From Candidatus Glassbacteria bacterium RIFCSPLOWO2_12_FULL_58_11 (GTDB lineage Bacteria; Gemmatimonadota; Glassbacteria; GWA2-58-10), in NCBI GenBank assembly GCA_001780825.1, contig MFIX01000098.1:146-6787 (forward strand): a stretch of DNA of 6,642 nt, read 5' to 3'. The translations under genes were made by a program, and so were the position numbers. Shown here one piece after another: positions 1 through 5,238 of this stretch; the stretch's first letter is position 1; each line of letters starts with the position of its first letter. The notes under the pieces were generated by a model, which saw only the letters and a program-made list of their open reading frames with translations, ran no database searches and was not told the origin of the DNA.

Positions 1-894
1 CGGGGCGGCCATCCTGGTTCAGGTCGCAGACCAGCACCTTGCAGTTGTTGTCCATCCAGGAGCCGGTTTCCTGGGTCCACCATTTCTCGTCGATATTATG
101 CTCTTTGTACTCGCCGGTACGGGCGCTGTCCGGAGTTTCGAGCCAGAACCCGTTGAGCACGATATCCGGGTCGCCATCGCAGTCCAGGTCGGCCACATCT
201 CCGCCTTCGTGATGATGGACCGGCATCTCTTTCCGGTACCAGGTCTGCGGGTCCTCCTGGAACCAGATCTGCAGCAGCCCGTTCTCGCGGGACATGACAT
301 CGAGTTTGCCGTCCCGGTCGAAATCGGCGGCATGGATTTCCTTGGCGTAATTGTTCGCGCCGATAGAGCGGCAGCTCCAGGTGAGCGCGGATCGCCGCCG
401 GGCAGGGGATTTTCCCACCAGACCATCTCGCCCTCGGTATCCGTGTCCTGCGGGCCGATCCGGCCGATCACATCCAGGTCGCCATCGGCGTCCAGGTCCG
501 CCAGCTCCATATCGCAGGCGCGGTAAGCATTGAATCCGGGGTGGGAATCGATATCGGCGATCAGGTAGCGCTCACGGTCCGGCGAGCGGTACCAGTACAC
601 CCGGTTTTTCCCATTAACCTCGCCATTCTGGCCCACCACGATATCGTTCAGGCCGTCCCGGTCGATATCGCCTACCTCCCGGTGCCCGAAAACCGTGTCC
701 AGAACCACGTAATCGAAAGCTATCATGGCGCTCTCAGCCGTTACAGCACCCCCGGCCTTCGAATCCAGCTCCGCAGAGGGGCCGCAGCCAAGGAGAAAGA
801 ACGGCGACAAAATTAACGCAATAATGCACAATTTGTGCAGAAAAGCGCCATAAAAGTGCGAGTTCGTGCTCGAAAATGCCATGAAATGGATCAT
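1..894 (-). CDS. FG-GAP/VCBS repeat lipoprotein, partial, with internal frameshift
   Basis: Exported beta-propeller-type protein, probably surface-anchored; ligand unknown. A start at 894 is preferred: GGGAGG lies 9 nt upstream, whereas the in-frame ATG at 960 has no such site and the ATG at 903 abuts it. A hydrophobic stretch ends in the lipobox LLGC, with Cys about residue 37. Calcium-binding-type DxDxDG repeats follow: GDIDRDG (about residues 75-81) and ADLDADGDLD (about 132-141), then MVWWENPLPGGD. Near position 391 the similarity leaves this frame and continues in another minus-strand frame that is open to the left edge, with ADFDRDGKLDV, ADLDCDGDPDIV and CDLNQDGRP. In the first frame translation would stop at 19. 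One missing base in the GC-rich stretch around 380-400 explains this, either a mutation or a sequencing/assembly error. The C-terminus lies outside the window. The family is clear; the substrate or partner is not. Confidence 0.8.
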
Positions 895-1019
895 TTCGTG
901 CATCCTCCCTTTGCGTAGGAAAAGCGAAAAAATACCTTCTATTGTGGCAAAAATAGTCATTAAATCGATAAACGAGCCTTGTTATGGCCGTTTACGGCCC
1001 GCTGACAAATGATCCATTA

Positions 1020-1048
1020 AGAATAATCTGAATAGAAAAGCTTATCAA
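1020..1048 (-). promoter_or_regulatory. Possible sigma70-type promoter of the VCBS lipoprotein gene
   Basis: On the minus strand TTGATA (1043-1048) and TATTCT (1020-1025) are separated by 17 nt. Both boxes are near consensus, and they lie about 125 bp upstream of the start at 894. The leader would contain a small hairpin, GGCCG-TTTA-CGGCC, at 986-999. The local AT richness makes chance matches possible. Confidence 0.35.
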
Positions 1049-1168
1049 TCTTTTTTACCCGGGGAATCATGTTCCGGATTTGCCGGCAGGGATCACCGAT
1101 AGCAGAAAAAGCGGCTCGGGGAACAATCGATCGGCGTTTATTTTCTTATCCTGATCGTGTATATTCCG

Positions 1169-1199
1169 TTGACAGACTAGCATATCCTAATTATATAAT
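1169..1199 (+). promoter_or_regulatory. Sigma70-type promoter of the zinc-ribbon gene
   Basis: A perfect -35 box TTGACA (1169-1174) is followed by an AT-rich -10 region. TATATA at 1192-1197 gives a 17-nt spacer; TATAAT at 1194-1199 gives 19 nt. Transcription would begin around 1203-1207, leaving a leader of about 50 nt before the ATG at 1258. This is the strongest promoter match in the window. Confidence 0.7.
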
Positions 1200-1240
1200 A
1201 TTGACCAATGGTAAGAATAATTTCCGGCCTGAATCAACCT

Positions 1241-1248
1241 AGAGGAGG
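1241..1248 (+). promoter_or_regulatory. Ribosome binding site of the zinc-ribbon gene
   Basis: AGAGGAGG is a near-perfect Shine-Dalgarno sequence, 9 nt before the ATG at 1258. It decides that the short reading frame downstream is a real gene. Confidence 0.8.
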
Positions 1249-1257
1249 CGGGTAACG

Positions 1258-1389
1258 ATGAGTAACTCATTGTCAAAAGAAGTTCATTTCGAACGTTGCC
1301 CGCGCTGCAACTGGGTATTGCTGATCAAGAAAGACTCGGATGTGGTAGTGTGTGAAAAGTGTGGCACCAAGATAAAAATAAAAAAATGA
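1258..1389 (+). CDS. Small zinc-ribbon protein, 43 aa
   Basis: The product is 43 residues with no signal peptide, so probably cytoplasmic. It carries two CxxC knuckles, CPRC at residues 14-17 and CEKC at 32-35, separated by 14 residues. That is the classic four-cysteine zinc ribbon, and each knuckle is followed by beta-strand-like sequence (VLLIKK, TKIKIKK). The basic tail KIKIKK would suit nucleic-acid contact, but this is inference. The pattern recalls short zinc ribbons of the MJ0042 type or RNA-polymerase small-subunit type; no specific family is claimed. Support for a real gene is contextual and strong: a promoter at 1169-1199, a ribosome binding site at 1241-1248 and an intrinsic terminator at 1442-1470 bracket it as a monocistronic unit. 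It stands opposite to all its neighbours. Its function is unknown. Confidence 0.8.
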   Translation: MSNSLSKEVHFERCPRCNWVLLIKKDSDVVVCEKCGTKIKIKK

Positions 1390-1441
1390 CGCGGACTTGA
1401 TTCTATTTCGCCAGTCTGGATTTCTTACATCAAAGCCTGTG

Positions 1442-1470
1442 AAGGCCGGCTTAAACAAGCCGGCCTTTTT
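1442..1470 (+). terminator. Intrinsic terminator after the zinc-ribbon gene
   Basis: A perfect 11-bp stem (arm AAGGCCGGCTT at 1442-1452, complementary arm at 1457-1467) closes a 4-nt AAAC loop. The stem merges into a TTTTT run ending at 1470. It lies 52 nt after the stop codon. On the opposite strand no useful T-run follows the stem, so it should act mainly on plus-strand transcripts. Confidence 0.88.
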
Positions 1471-1486
1471 CGTTCCGGTTGCGCGG

Positions 1487-1674
1487 AGCTGTTTATGGGC
1501 GGTGTTCTCATGAGTGCCGAGGGAAGCCTGGATCAGCGGGGGCAGCCGGGCTTGGGGCGGCGCCTGTGCCGAAAGGCACAGGCCCGGCCGCCGGGGAAGC
1601 CGGCGCCCGGGCGCGCATAGTTCATGAGCGCGCCGCCCCAGGGGAGGGGCATGCGGCAAAGTCCGGGAATAGCT
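1487..1674 (+). ncRNA. Candidate structured RNA with 6S-like layout
   Basis: Hand folding gives a closed 188-nt structure. The ends pair (1487-1500 with 1661-1674), a 14-position helix with one A-G mismatch and four G-U pairs; the G-U pairs become A-C mismatches on the minus strand, which favours the plus strand. An open 5' segment (1501-1539) leads to a long bulged rod: GGGC 1540-1543 with 1605-1608, GCC 1545-1547 with 1602-1604, GGCTT 1549-1553 with 1597-1601, GGCGGC 1556-1561 with 1587-1592, and GCCTGTGCC 1562-1570 with 1575-1583, capped by GAAA. Side hairpins follow at 1610-1634 (7 bp) and 1635-1650 (5 bp). Closing stem, open centre, bulged terminal rod, 3'-side hairpin and total length all resemble 6S RNA. 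No clear promoter or terminator of its own is seen, and high GC content makes hairpins easy, so both the RNA and the 6S identity are tentative. Confidence 0.35.
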
Positions 1675-1711
1675 GACAAGCCTTACAGGCGCGAAGAGTT
1701 CGGTTTTAGCT

Positions 1712-2551
1712 TTAATTGCGTTTTCTGTGCCTGGGCGGAAGCGGCCGGGGGGGCATCTGGCGCCGGGCGACCCGGAACCCGACAAAGCTCAGCTTGTAGC
1801 TCGGCTGTCCGCGGTGACGGTAAGCGCAGGCGCAGCCCGCGGCCGGGAAATGCCAGCCGCCGCCGCGCAGAACTTTTGAGTCGCCGTAGCGGGGACCGGT
1901 TGGATTATTCGCCTCGCTCTTCGAGTACTCGATGAAATAATCGTTGCACCACTCCCAGACATTGCCGTGCATATCGTAGAGGCCCCAGGCATTCGGTTCC
2001 TTCAGCCCGATCGGATGGGTGGTGCCCCGGCTGTTGCCAATGTACCAGCCGGCCCGGCTCAGGGCCTGCTCGCTGTCTCCGGTGTTGTAGCGGGTCGAGG
2101 TGCCGGCGCGGCAGGCGTACTCCCATTCAGCCTCGGTGGGCAGGCGGAATCCGTTCCGGTTGAAATCGCAGTTGCGGCTGGATGGGCTGTAGCAGGGATC
2201 GAAGCCGGCCAGCCGGCTCAGCCGGTTGCAGAAATTCACTGCATCGATCCAGCTTACCTGGTCCACCGGCCGGGTGCTGTCGTCTTTCATCAGCGAGGGA
2301 TTCTCGCCCATCACACGCTGATACTGGTCCTGGGTTATTTCGAAGGTGCTGAGCAGGAAACTGTCTATTTTTACGGTATGCACCGGCCGCGACATTTCAA
2401 ACCAGGGATCGCTGGTATCCCCGGTACCCAGTTGAAAGCTGCCGGAAGGGATCGGCACCAGGATAATCTCCCGGAGGACCGAGGTATCGGGGATACTGGG
2501 GGGCGGGGGTGGAGCGCAAAGCAAGGAAAATATCAAACCGATTTTCAACAT
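1712..2551 (-). CDS. SUMF1/formylglycine-generating-enzyme-fold protein, probably exported
   Basis: 279 residues. A short hydrophobic leader (residues 1-12, ending LLC) and a proline run precede the domain. The cysteine could be lipidated, but Leu at -1 fits a lipobox poorly. The SUMF1 domain spans about 30-263 with the usual landmarks: IPSGSFQLG (34-42), PVDQVSWIDAVNFCNRLS (95-112), GFRLPTEAEWEYACRAG (134-150), NAWGLYDMHGNVWEWCNDYF (187-206), RGGGW (229-233) and GFRVARR (258-264). True FGEs carry two active-site cysteines after RGGS; here the first position is Phe235 and only the second, Cys240, remains. Formylglycine synthesis is therefore unlikely, and no sulfatase is nearby. Many such relatives have other or binding roles. 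The tail 265-279 is basic and proline-rich. The gene starts 25 bp after the barrel gene with only a weak ribosome binding site, suggesting translational coupling. Confidence 0.88.
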   Translation of the reverse strand: MLKIGLIFSLLCAPPPPPSIPDTSVLREIILVPIPSGSFQLGTGDTSDPWFEMSRPVHTVKIDSFLLSTFEITQDQYQRVMGENPSLMKDDSTRPVDQVSWIDAVNFCNRLSRLAGFDPCYSPSSRNCDFNRNGFRLPTEAEWEYACRAGTSTRYNTGDSEQALSRAGWYIGNSRGTTHPIGLKEPNAWGLYDMHGNVWEWCNDYFIEYSKSEANNPTGPRYGDSKVLRGGGWHFPAAGCACAYRHRGQPSYKLSFVGFRVARRQMPPRPLPPRHRKRN

Positions 2552-2576
2552 TCTTACCCGGATCGGTATCGTAGTA

Positions 2577-3308
2577 TCAGAGATTCACGATTACTCCAAG
2601 ACGAAACTGGTACAGGGAGAGGTCCACCTCGGTAATATCGTATTCAATCGAATTCATAACTTCTATATCATTCAGTCTGGTAGTATTACGGTCCAGGAAA
2701 GTTGCCTTTCCTCCCTTTAGCAAGCTGCTCTTGAGATCCAGCAGAACTTCCCTCGACCGCTGATTTTCGGCTTCCCCGCGGGAACTGTTCCAGATGAGAA
2801 ATTTCAATCCGGCCCCGATCGCGTAGTACGAAGAGGATTTGCGCATGGATATCGTTTTATCGAACGGCTCGCCTATCCAGCGGTGATTATCTAACCGGTA
2901 TGAATTAGAATAACGGATATATCCGCCGGAAAATTCGCAATAGGGCCTGAATGATGATTTCTGATATTCCAGCATGATCCCCGGGCCGGCCAGAAGCAGA
3001 TTATATTTGTTATTTATATCGACCCCGTTGCCTTCGGATGCCAGCCCTAAAGGAATACGCACCTCCTCCGGATCATACATGAGATAGGTACATTCCGTTG
3101 AAATAGAGCACAGGAAACCATGCGTCTCGACGATATGCCAGGACAGCCCGGCGCCGGCCCCGATTCCTCCAGACTTTTGATCCCATACATCAGACTTTTC
3201 CGTGGGCCACCACAACACCGGCCAGGCGGTGATTTCACTCAGCCCGGAAAATGCCGACGCCTGGCTGCAAAATGAAACTGTCATCAGGATAGCTAAAAAT
3301 GGTCTCAT
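2577..3308 (-). CDS. Probable outer-membrane beta-barrel protein, function unknown
   Basis: 243 residues. A typical signal peptide occupies residues 1-19, with cleavage likely after SQASA. AAAGAGG sits 5 nt before the ATG, supporting this start. The mature part has no transmembrane helix but alternating polar and apolar strands rich in Gly, Tyr and Ser, such as GGIGAGAGLSWHIVE, NKYNLLLAGPGIMLEY, CEFSGGYIRYSN and SSSYYAIGAGLKFLIW. It ends in LSLYQFRLGVIVNL, a terminal-strand-like sequence. This matches small outer-membrane barrels of roughly eight strands, although the final residue is Leu rather than the common Phe. A charged segment (about 175-225) could be a long loop. I do not recognise a specific family. 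The SUMF1-fold gene follows 25 bp downstream on the same strand, so the two are probably co-expressed. Confidence 0.65.
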   Translation of the reverse strand: MRPFLAILMTVSFCSQASAFSGLSEITAWPVLWWPTEKSDVWDQKSGGIGAGAGLSWHIVETHGFLCSISTECTYLMYDPEEVRIPLGLASEGNGVDINNKYNLLLAGPGIMLEYQKSSFRPYCEFSGGYIRYSNSYRLDNHRWIGEPFDKTISMRKSSSYYAIGAGLKFLIWNSSRGEAENQRSREVLLDLKSSLLKGGKATFLDRNTTRLNDIEVMNSIEYDITEVDLSLYQFRLGVIVNL

Positions 3309-3507
3309 CGTAGCCTCTTTAAAAACTTTTTCTTTCGCGGATGCTGATTAATCAAACTGGCCGGAAACAGAAAATTTATAGGATTATCGGAAAGGCAAAT
3401 ACGGACGCAATATGGCTGCAATGAGCCAACCTGGCAAGAAAGAAATTTGTATTTTGACTTTATTCCGGTTTTTTTCTTTACAATCTAAATTGTTTTACAC
3501 TTCTCAA
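3309..3507. other. Intergenic region upstream of the barrel-SUMF1 operon
   Basis: This 199-bp AT-rich gap lies between two minus-strand genes and probably holds the operon promoter. The best pair read by eye on the minus strand is TTGCCA, a 17-nt spacer, then CATATT, between about 3408 and 3436; it is weak. No hairpin terminator for the upstream hydrolase gene is visible. Confidence 0.4.
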
Positions 3508-4965
3508 TTACAAAAGTTTTAGAAAAAGCACCGCATCCCCGGCGAAAGGCGCGCTCAGCTCTCGATGGTCTCCGCCCGGGATATTTTCTCTTAGGCTGAC
3601 CGCCCCGGTGGAAGGGTTGAACCATTCCACGCTCAGAGTTCCGGAGATTGCAGTGAGGTCCACGGTGACCCAGGGGCCCACCGGCAGATACACCAGGATT
3701 TCCGCTTTCCCGGACGCTGAATTCGCCAGGCAGAAGCCCGAGGAGGCCAGGCTGCATTGCGGGGTCATGGCCGCCAGGTTCATTTTGTCCGCGTACAGGC
3801 GGGCATAGCCCATGTTAATCCGCAGGATGTCCCAGTATGGATCGGGTTTGCCGCTCTGCGGGCCGTTGCGGGTCAGGACATACCAGGGAGCGGGATCGAG
3901 ATAGGGGTCCATGAACATTGTTTGATTCCCGCGCGTGAAATTCTTCCAGACCCAGGCGCGCTGGCCCTCGATCCCTACCCGCTGCAGCCCGGTGAAAAAG
4001 AACGAGTGGTCGGTATCATTAATTATGACTTTCCGGCCGTCCGCGGCAGGCGGATCGGTCTGATAGCCGCCCTCCGAGTTGGGCGAGATCCAGTCCGCCG
4101 GGCTGTCGAAAAGCTGCCGGTTGTTCCCCAGCGGCCAGGGCACGGTCATGCCCACCAGGTGCTGCCTGGGCTTGCCGGCCTCATATTTCTTGATGAACTC
4201 TATAATATGATATTGCCAGGCGATATCCTCCGGTGTACCGTCGTCCTCGTTGGTTATCTCGTAGAGGACATTGTCCAGGTCGTTGACCGTGTCGATGACC
4301 TTCCGCACATAGGCTTCCTGGAATGCCGTTATCGCCGGATATGCCAGGTCGCGCACCTCCAGGCCTTTCCCATCTCGGTCCGGATCGCCGTCGATCACGT
4401 TGATATTGTTTGCCTTGTTCATCGGGTGCCCTTTCCAGGGATCGTTGTGGCCTTTCTCCACGATACTGAACCCCTGGAACAGCATGATAATAACATAAAT
4501 GCCGTTGTCGCGCGTAGCGGTCACCCGGCTGCGCAACCGCTCGAAATAGGCCGGGTTGAATTGGCTTAGGTCGAATTTCGGTTCGCCGTCCAGGGCCTGG
4601 CCCGGGCCGCTGCGCTGGTAGGGCAGGGGAGCGTGACGGTAGGTGATTTGGCCGTTGCTGTCGAAAGAGGTGGCGTTTTCCCAGGGCCAGAGACGGAAAC
4701 AATTGTGATGGCGCTCTTTCAGGAAGCTCAGATATTGATCGAAATCCACCACCGGGTTGGGAGCGCCTGAAGAGCGTGTGATTTCCACCAGGTTGGTCCA
4801 GGTGTGCGATCCTGTCAGATAGATCGCTCTGCCGCTGCCATCGGTGAAATAACGCGGGTTGGAGGCCAGCACCCGGAGCGGCCCCATGGCCGGCTCGGAA
4901 AAAACCGCTGCGGGGAGGGTTGAAAAAGCCCAAATCGACAACAAAGCAACAAGTCTGAGGCGCAT
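3508..4965 (-). CDS. Secreted apiosidase-like glycoside hydrolase (DUF4038/GH140-type) with collagen-binding-like C-terminal domain
   Basis: 485 residues. A signal peptide covers about residues 1-23 (MRLRLVALLSIWAFS onward). GGAGG lies 5 nt upstream of the ATG in a GGAGGAGG run, fixing the start. The TIM barrel opens with the family signature NPRYFTDGSGRAIYLTGSHT (36-55), followed by FRLWPWE (90-96), the strand GIYVIIMLFQGF (155-166), VRKVIDTVNDLDNVLYEITN (220-239) and FDSPADWISPN (286-296). Glu240, in YEITNE, sits at the strand-4 Asn-Glu position that supplies the acid/base in clan GH-A. INDTDHS (315-321) takes the place of the usual nucleophile strand, with Asp317 or Asp319 as candidates. 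Residues about 418-485, with SVEWFNPSTG (445-454), resemble the 'putative collagen-binding' beta-sandwich common at the end of these enzymes. The likely job is release of a sugar such as apiose from complex glycan outside the cytoplasm; the substrate is inference. The beta-helix gene upstream on the same strand fits glycan breakdown. Confidence 0.85.
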   Translation of the reverse strand: MRLRLVALLSIWAFSTLPAAVFSEPAMGPLRVLASNPRYFTDGSGRAIYLTGSHTWTNLVEITRSSGAPNPVVDFDQYLSFLKERHHNCFRLWPWENATSFDSNGQITYRHAPLPYQRSGPGQALDGEPKFDLSQFNPAYFERLRSRVTATRDNGIYVIIMLFQGFSIVEKGHNDPWKGHPMNKANNINVIDGDPDRDGKGLEVRDLAYPAITAFQEAYVRKVIDTVNDLDNVLYEITNEDDGTPEDIAWQYHIIEFIKKYEAGKPRQHLVGMTVPWPLGNNRQLFDSPADWISPNSEGGYQTDPPAADGRKVIINDTDHSFFFTGLQRVGIEGQRAWVWKNFTRGNQTMFMDPYLDPAPWYVLTRNGPQSGKPDPYWDILRINMGYARLYADKMNLAAMTPQCSLASSGFCLANSASGKAEILVYLPVGPWVTVDLTAISGTLSVEWFNPSTGAVSLRENIPGGDHRELSAPFAGDAVLFLKLL

Positions 4966-5050
4966 GTCCTCCTCCGCTGGAAATATCTTATGGAAAGATC
5001 CTGAAAAAGCCGCCGATATGGCAGCTAAAGTTTAACCGTTATCGCTAAGC

Positions 5051-5079
5051 TTAGAACAGACTGCCGCATAAAAAGTCAA
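5051..5079 (-). promoter_or_regulatory. Possible promoter of the glycoside hydrolase gene
   Basis: On the minus strand TTGACT (5074-5079) is a good -35 box, followed after 17 nt by TTCTAA (5051-5056), a poor -10 box. It lies about 85 bp upstream of the start codon in the gap between the two glycan-related genes. A weak -10 could mean activator dependence, or a chance match. Confidence 0.25.
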
Positions 5080-5122
5080 GGCTTGGTGCTTTTTCAATTA
5101 CAATTAATTTAAGCAGTTGCGT

Positions 5123-5150
5123 GTAGGGGCACGGTGCACCGTGCCCCTAC
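5123..5150. repeat. Perfect 28-bp palindrome, REP-like
   Basis: The arm GTAGGGGCACGGTG is followed directly by its exact reverse complement, giving a 14-bp dyad with no spacer. Palindromes of the form GTAGGGGC...GCCCCTAC are a recurrent dispersed intergenic repeat in many environmental bacteria, from memory rather than a search. No T-run follows on either strand, so it is not a textbook terminator, though it could slow transcription or protect the 3' end of the beta-helix message. Only one copy lies in this window. Confidence 0.75.
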
Positions 5151-5238
5151 GACATCAGGATAATACTGGAGGCTGCTCAAGTCTGAATGGTATTAGCCTG
5201 CCTTGAAAATACCTTCTGTTTTTATAAGTTCAATCCTC

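Larger units (their letters stand above)
895..1257. other. Divergent intergenic region of about 360 bp
   Basis: This gap separates the minus-strand VCBS gene from the plus-strand zinc-ribbon gene. It carries candidate promoters for both directions and a small hairpin at 986-999. No additional ORF with a ribosome binding site, and no RNA gene, is seen. It is more AT-rich than the flanking genes, as expected for a promoter region. Confidence 0.7.
1390..1711. other. Intergenic region between convergent genes, rich in hairpins
   Basis: These 322 bp separate the stop of the zinc-ribbon gene from the stop of the SUMF1-fold gene on the other strand. They contain the terminator at 1442-1470 and the structured segment at 1487-1674. 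Short ORFs can be read on both strands of this very GC-rich stretch, but none has a convincing ribosome binding site or domain. No T-tract terminator for the minus-strand operon is visible; the GC hairpin at 1562-1583 could end its message only as a plain stem. Confidence 0.6.
4966..5238. other. Intergenic region between hydrolase and beta-helix genes
   Basis: This 273-bp gap contains a weak candidate promoter (5051-5079) and the perfect palindrome at 5123-5150. Small competing inverted repeats lie at 5161-5199 (TAATAC with GTATTA, AGGCT with AGCCT). No gene is seen. Its size argues that the two minus-strand genes are separately transcribed or only loosely coupled. Confidence 0.6.

Noticed and set aside
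1471..1711. RNase P RNA, SRP RNA, tmRNA or a cobalamin or TPP riboswitch in the structured region
   Set aside because: Short look-alikes exist (for example CAAAGTCCGGG at 1657-1667, recalling the RNase P GGAAAGTCCGGG element), but the other conserved blocks of each class are absent and the segment does not precede a gene on its strand.
1273..1785. 170-codon minus-strand frame across the zinc-ribbon gene and terminator
   Set aside because: It overlaps a complete transcription unit on the other strand and the end of the SUMF1 gene, is rich in Arg/Pro/Ala without a motif, and reads through the structured segment.
1712..2551. Naming the SUMF1-fold protein a true formylglycine-generating enzyme
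   Set aside because: The first catalytic cysteine is replaced by Phe235 and no sulfatase substrate is encoded nearby.
3408..3440. A sigma54-type -24/-12 promoter (TTGGC...TTGCA) upstream of the barrel gene
   Set aside because: The GG-to-GC distance is only 6 nt instead of the required 10.
3757..4569. 270-codon open frame on the plus strand inside the hydrolase gene
   Set aside because: It is antisense to a protein with a clear family signature, lacks a recognisable domain or ribosome binding site, and is explained by low stop-codon frequency in GC-rich sequence.
929..5217. The 12-mer AAAATACCTTCT found near 929-940 and 5206-5217
   Set aside because: It is short, AT-rich, in unrelated contexts (a 5' leader and a downstream gap), and has no flanking similarity, so chance is sufficient.
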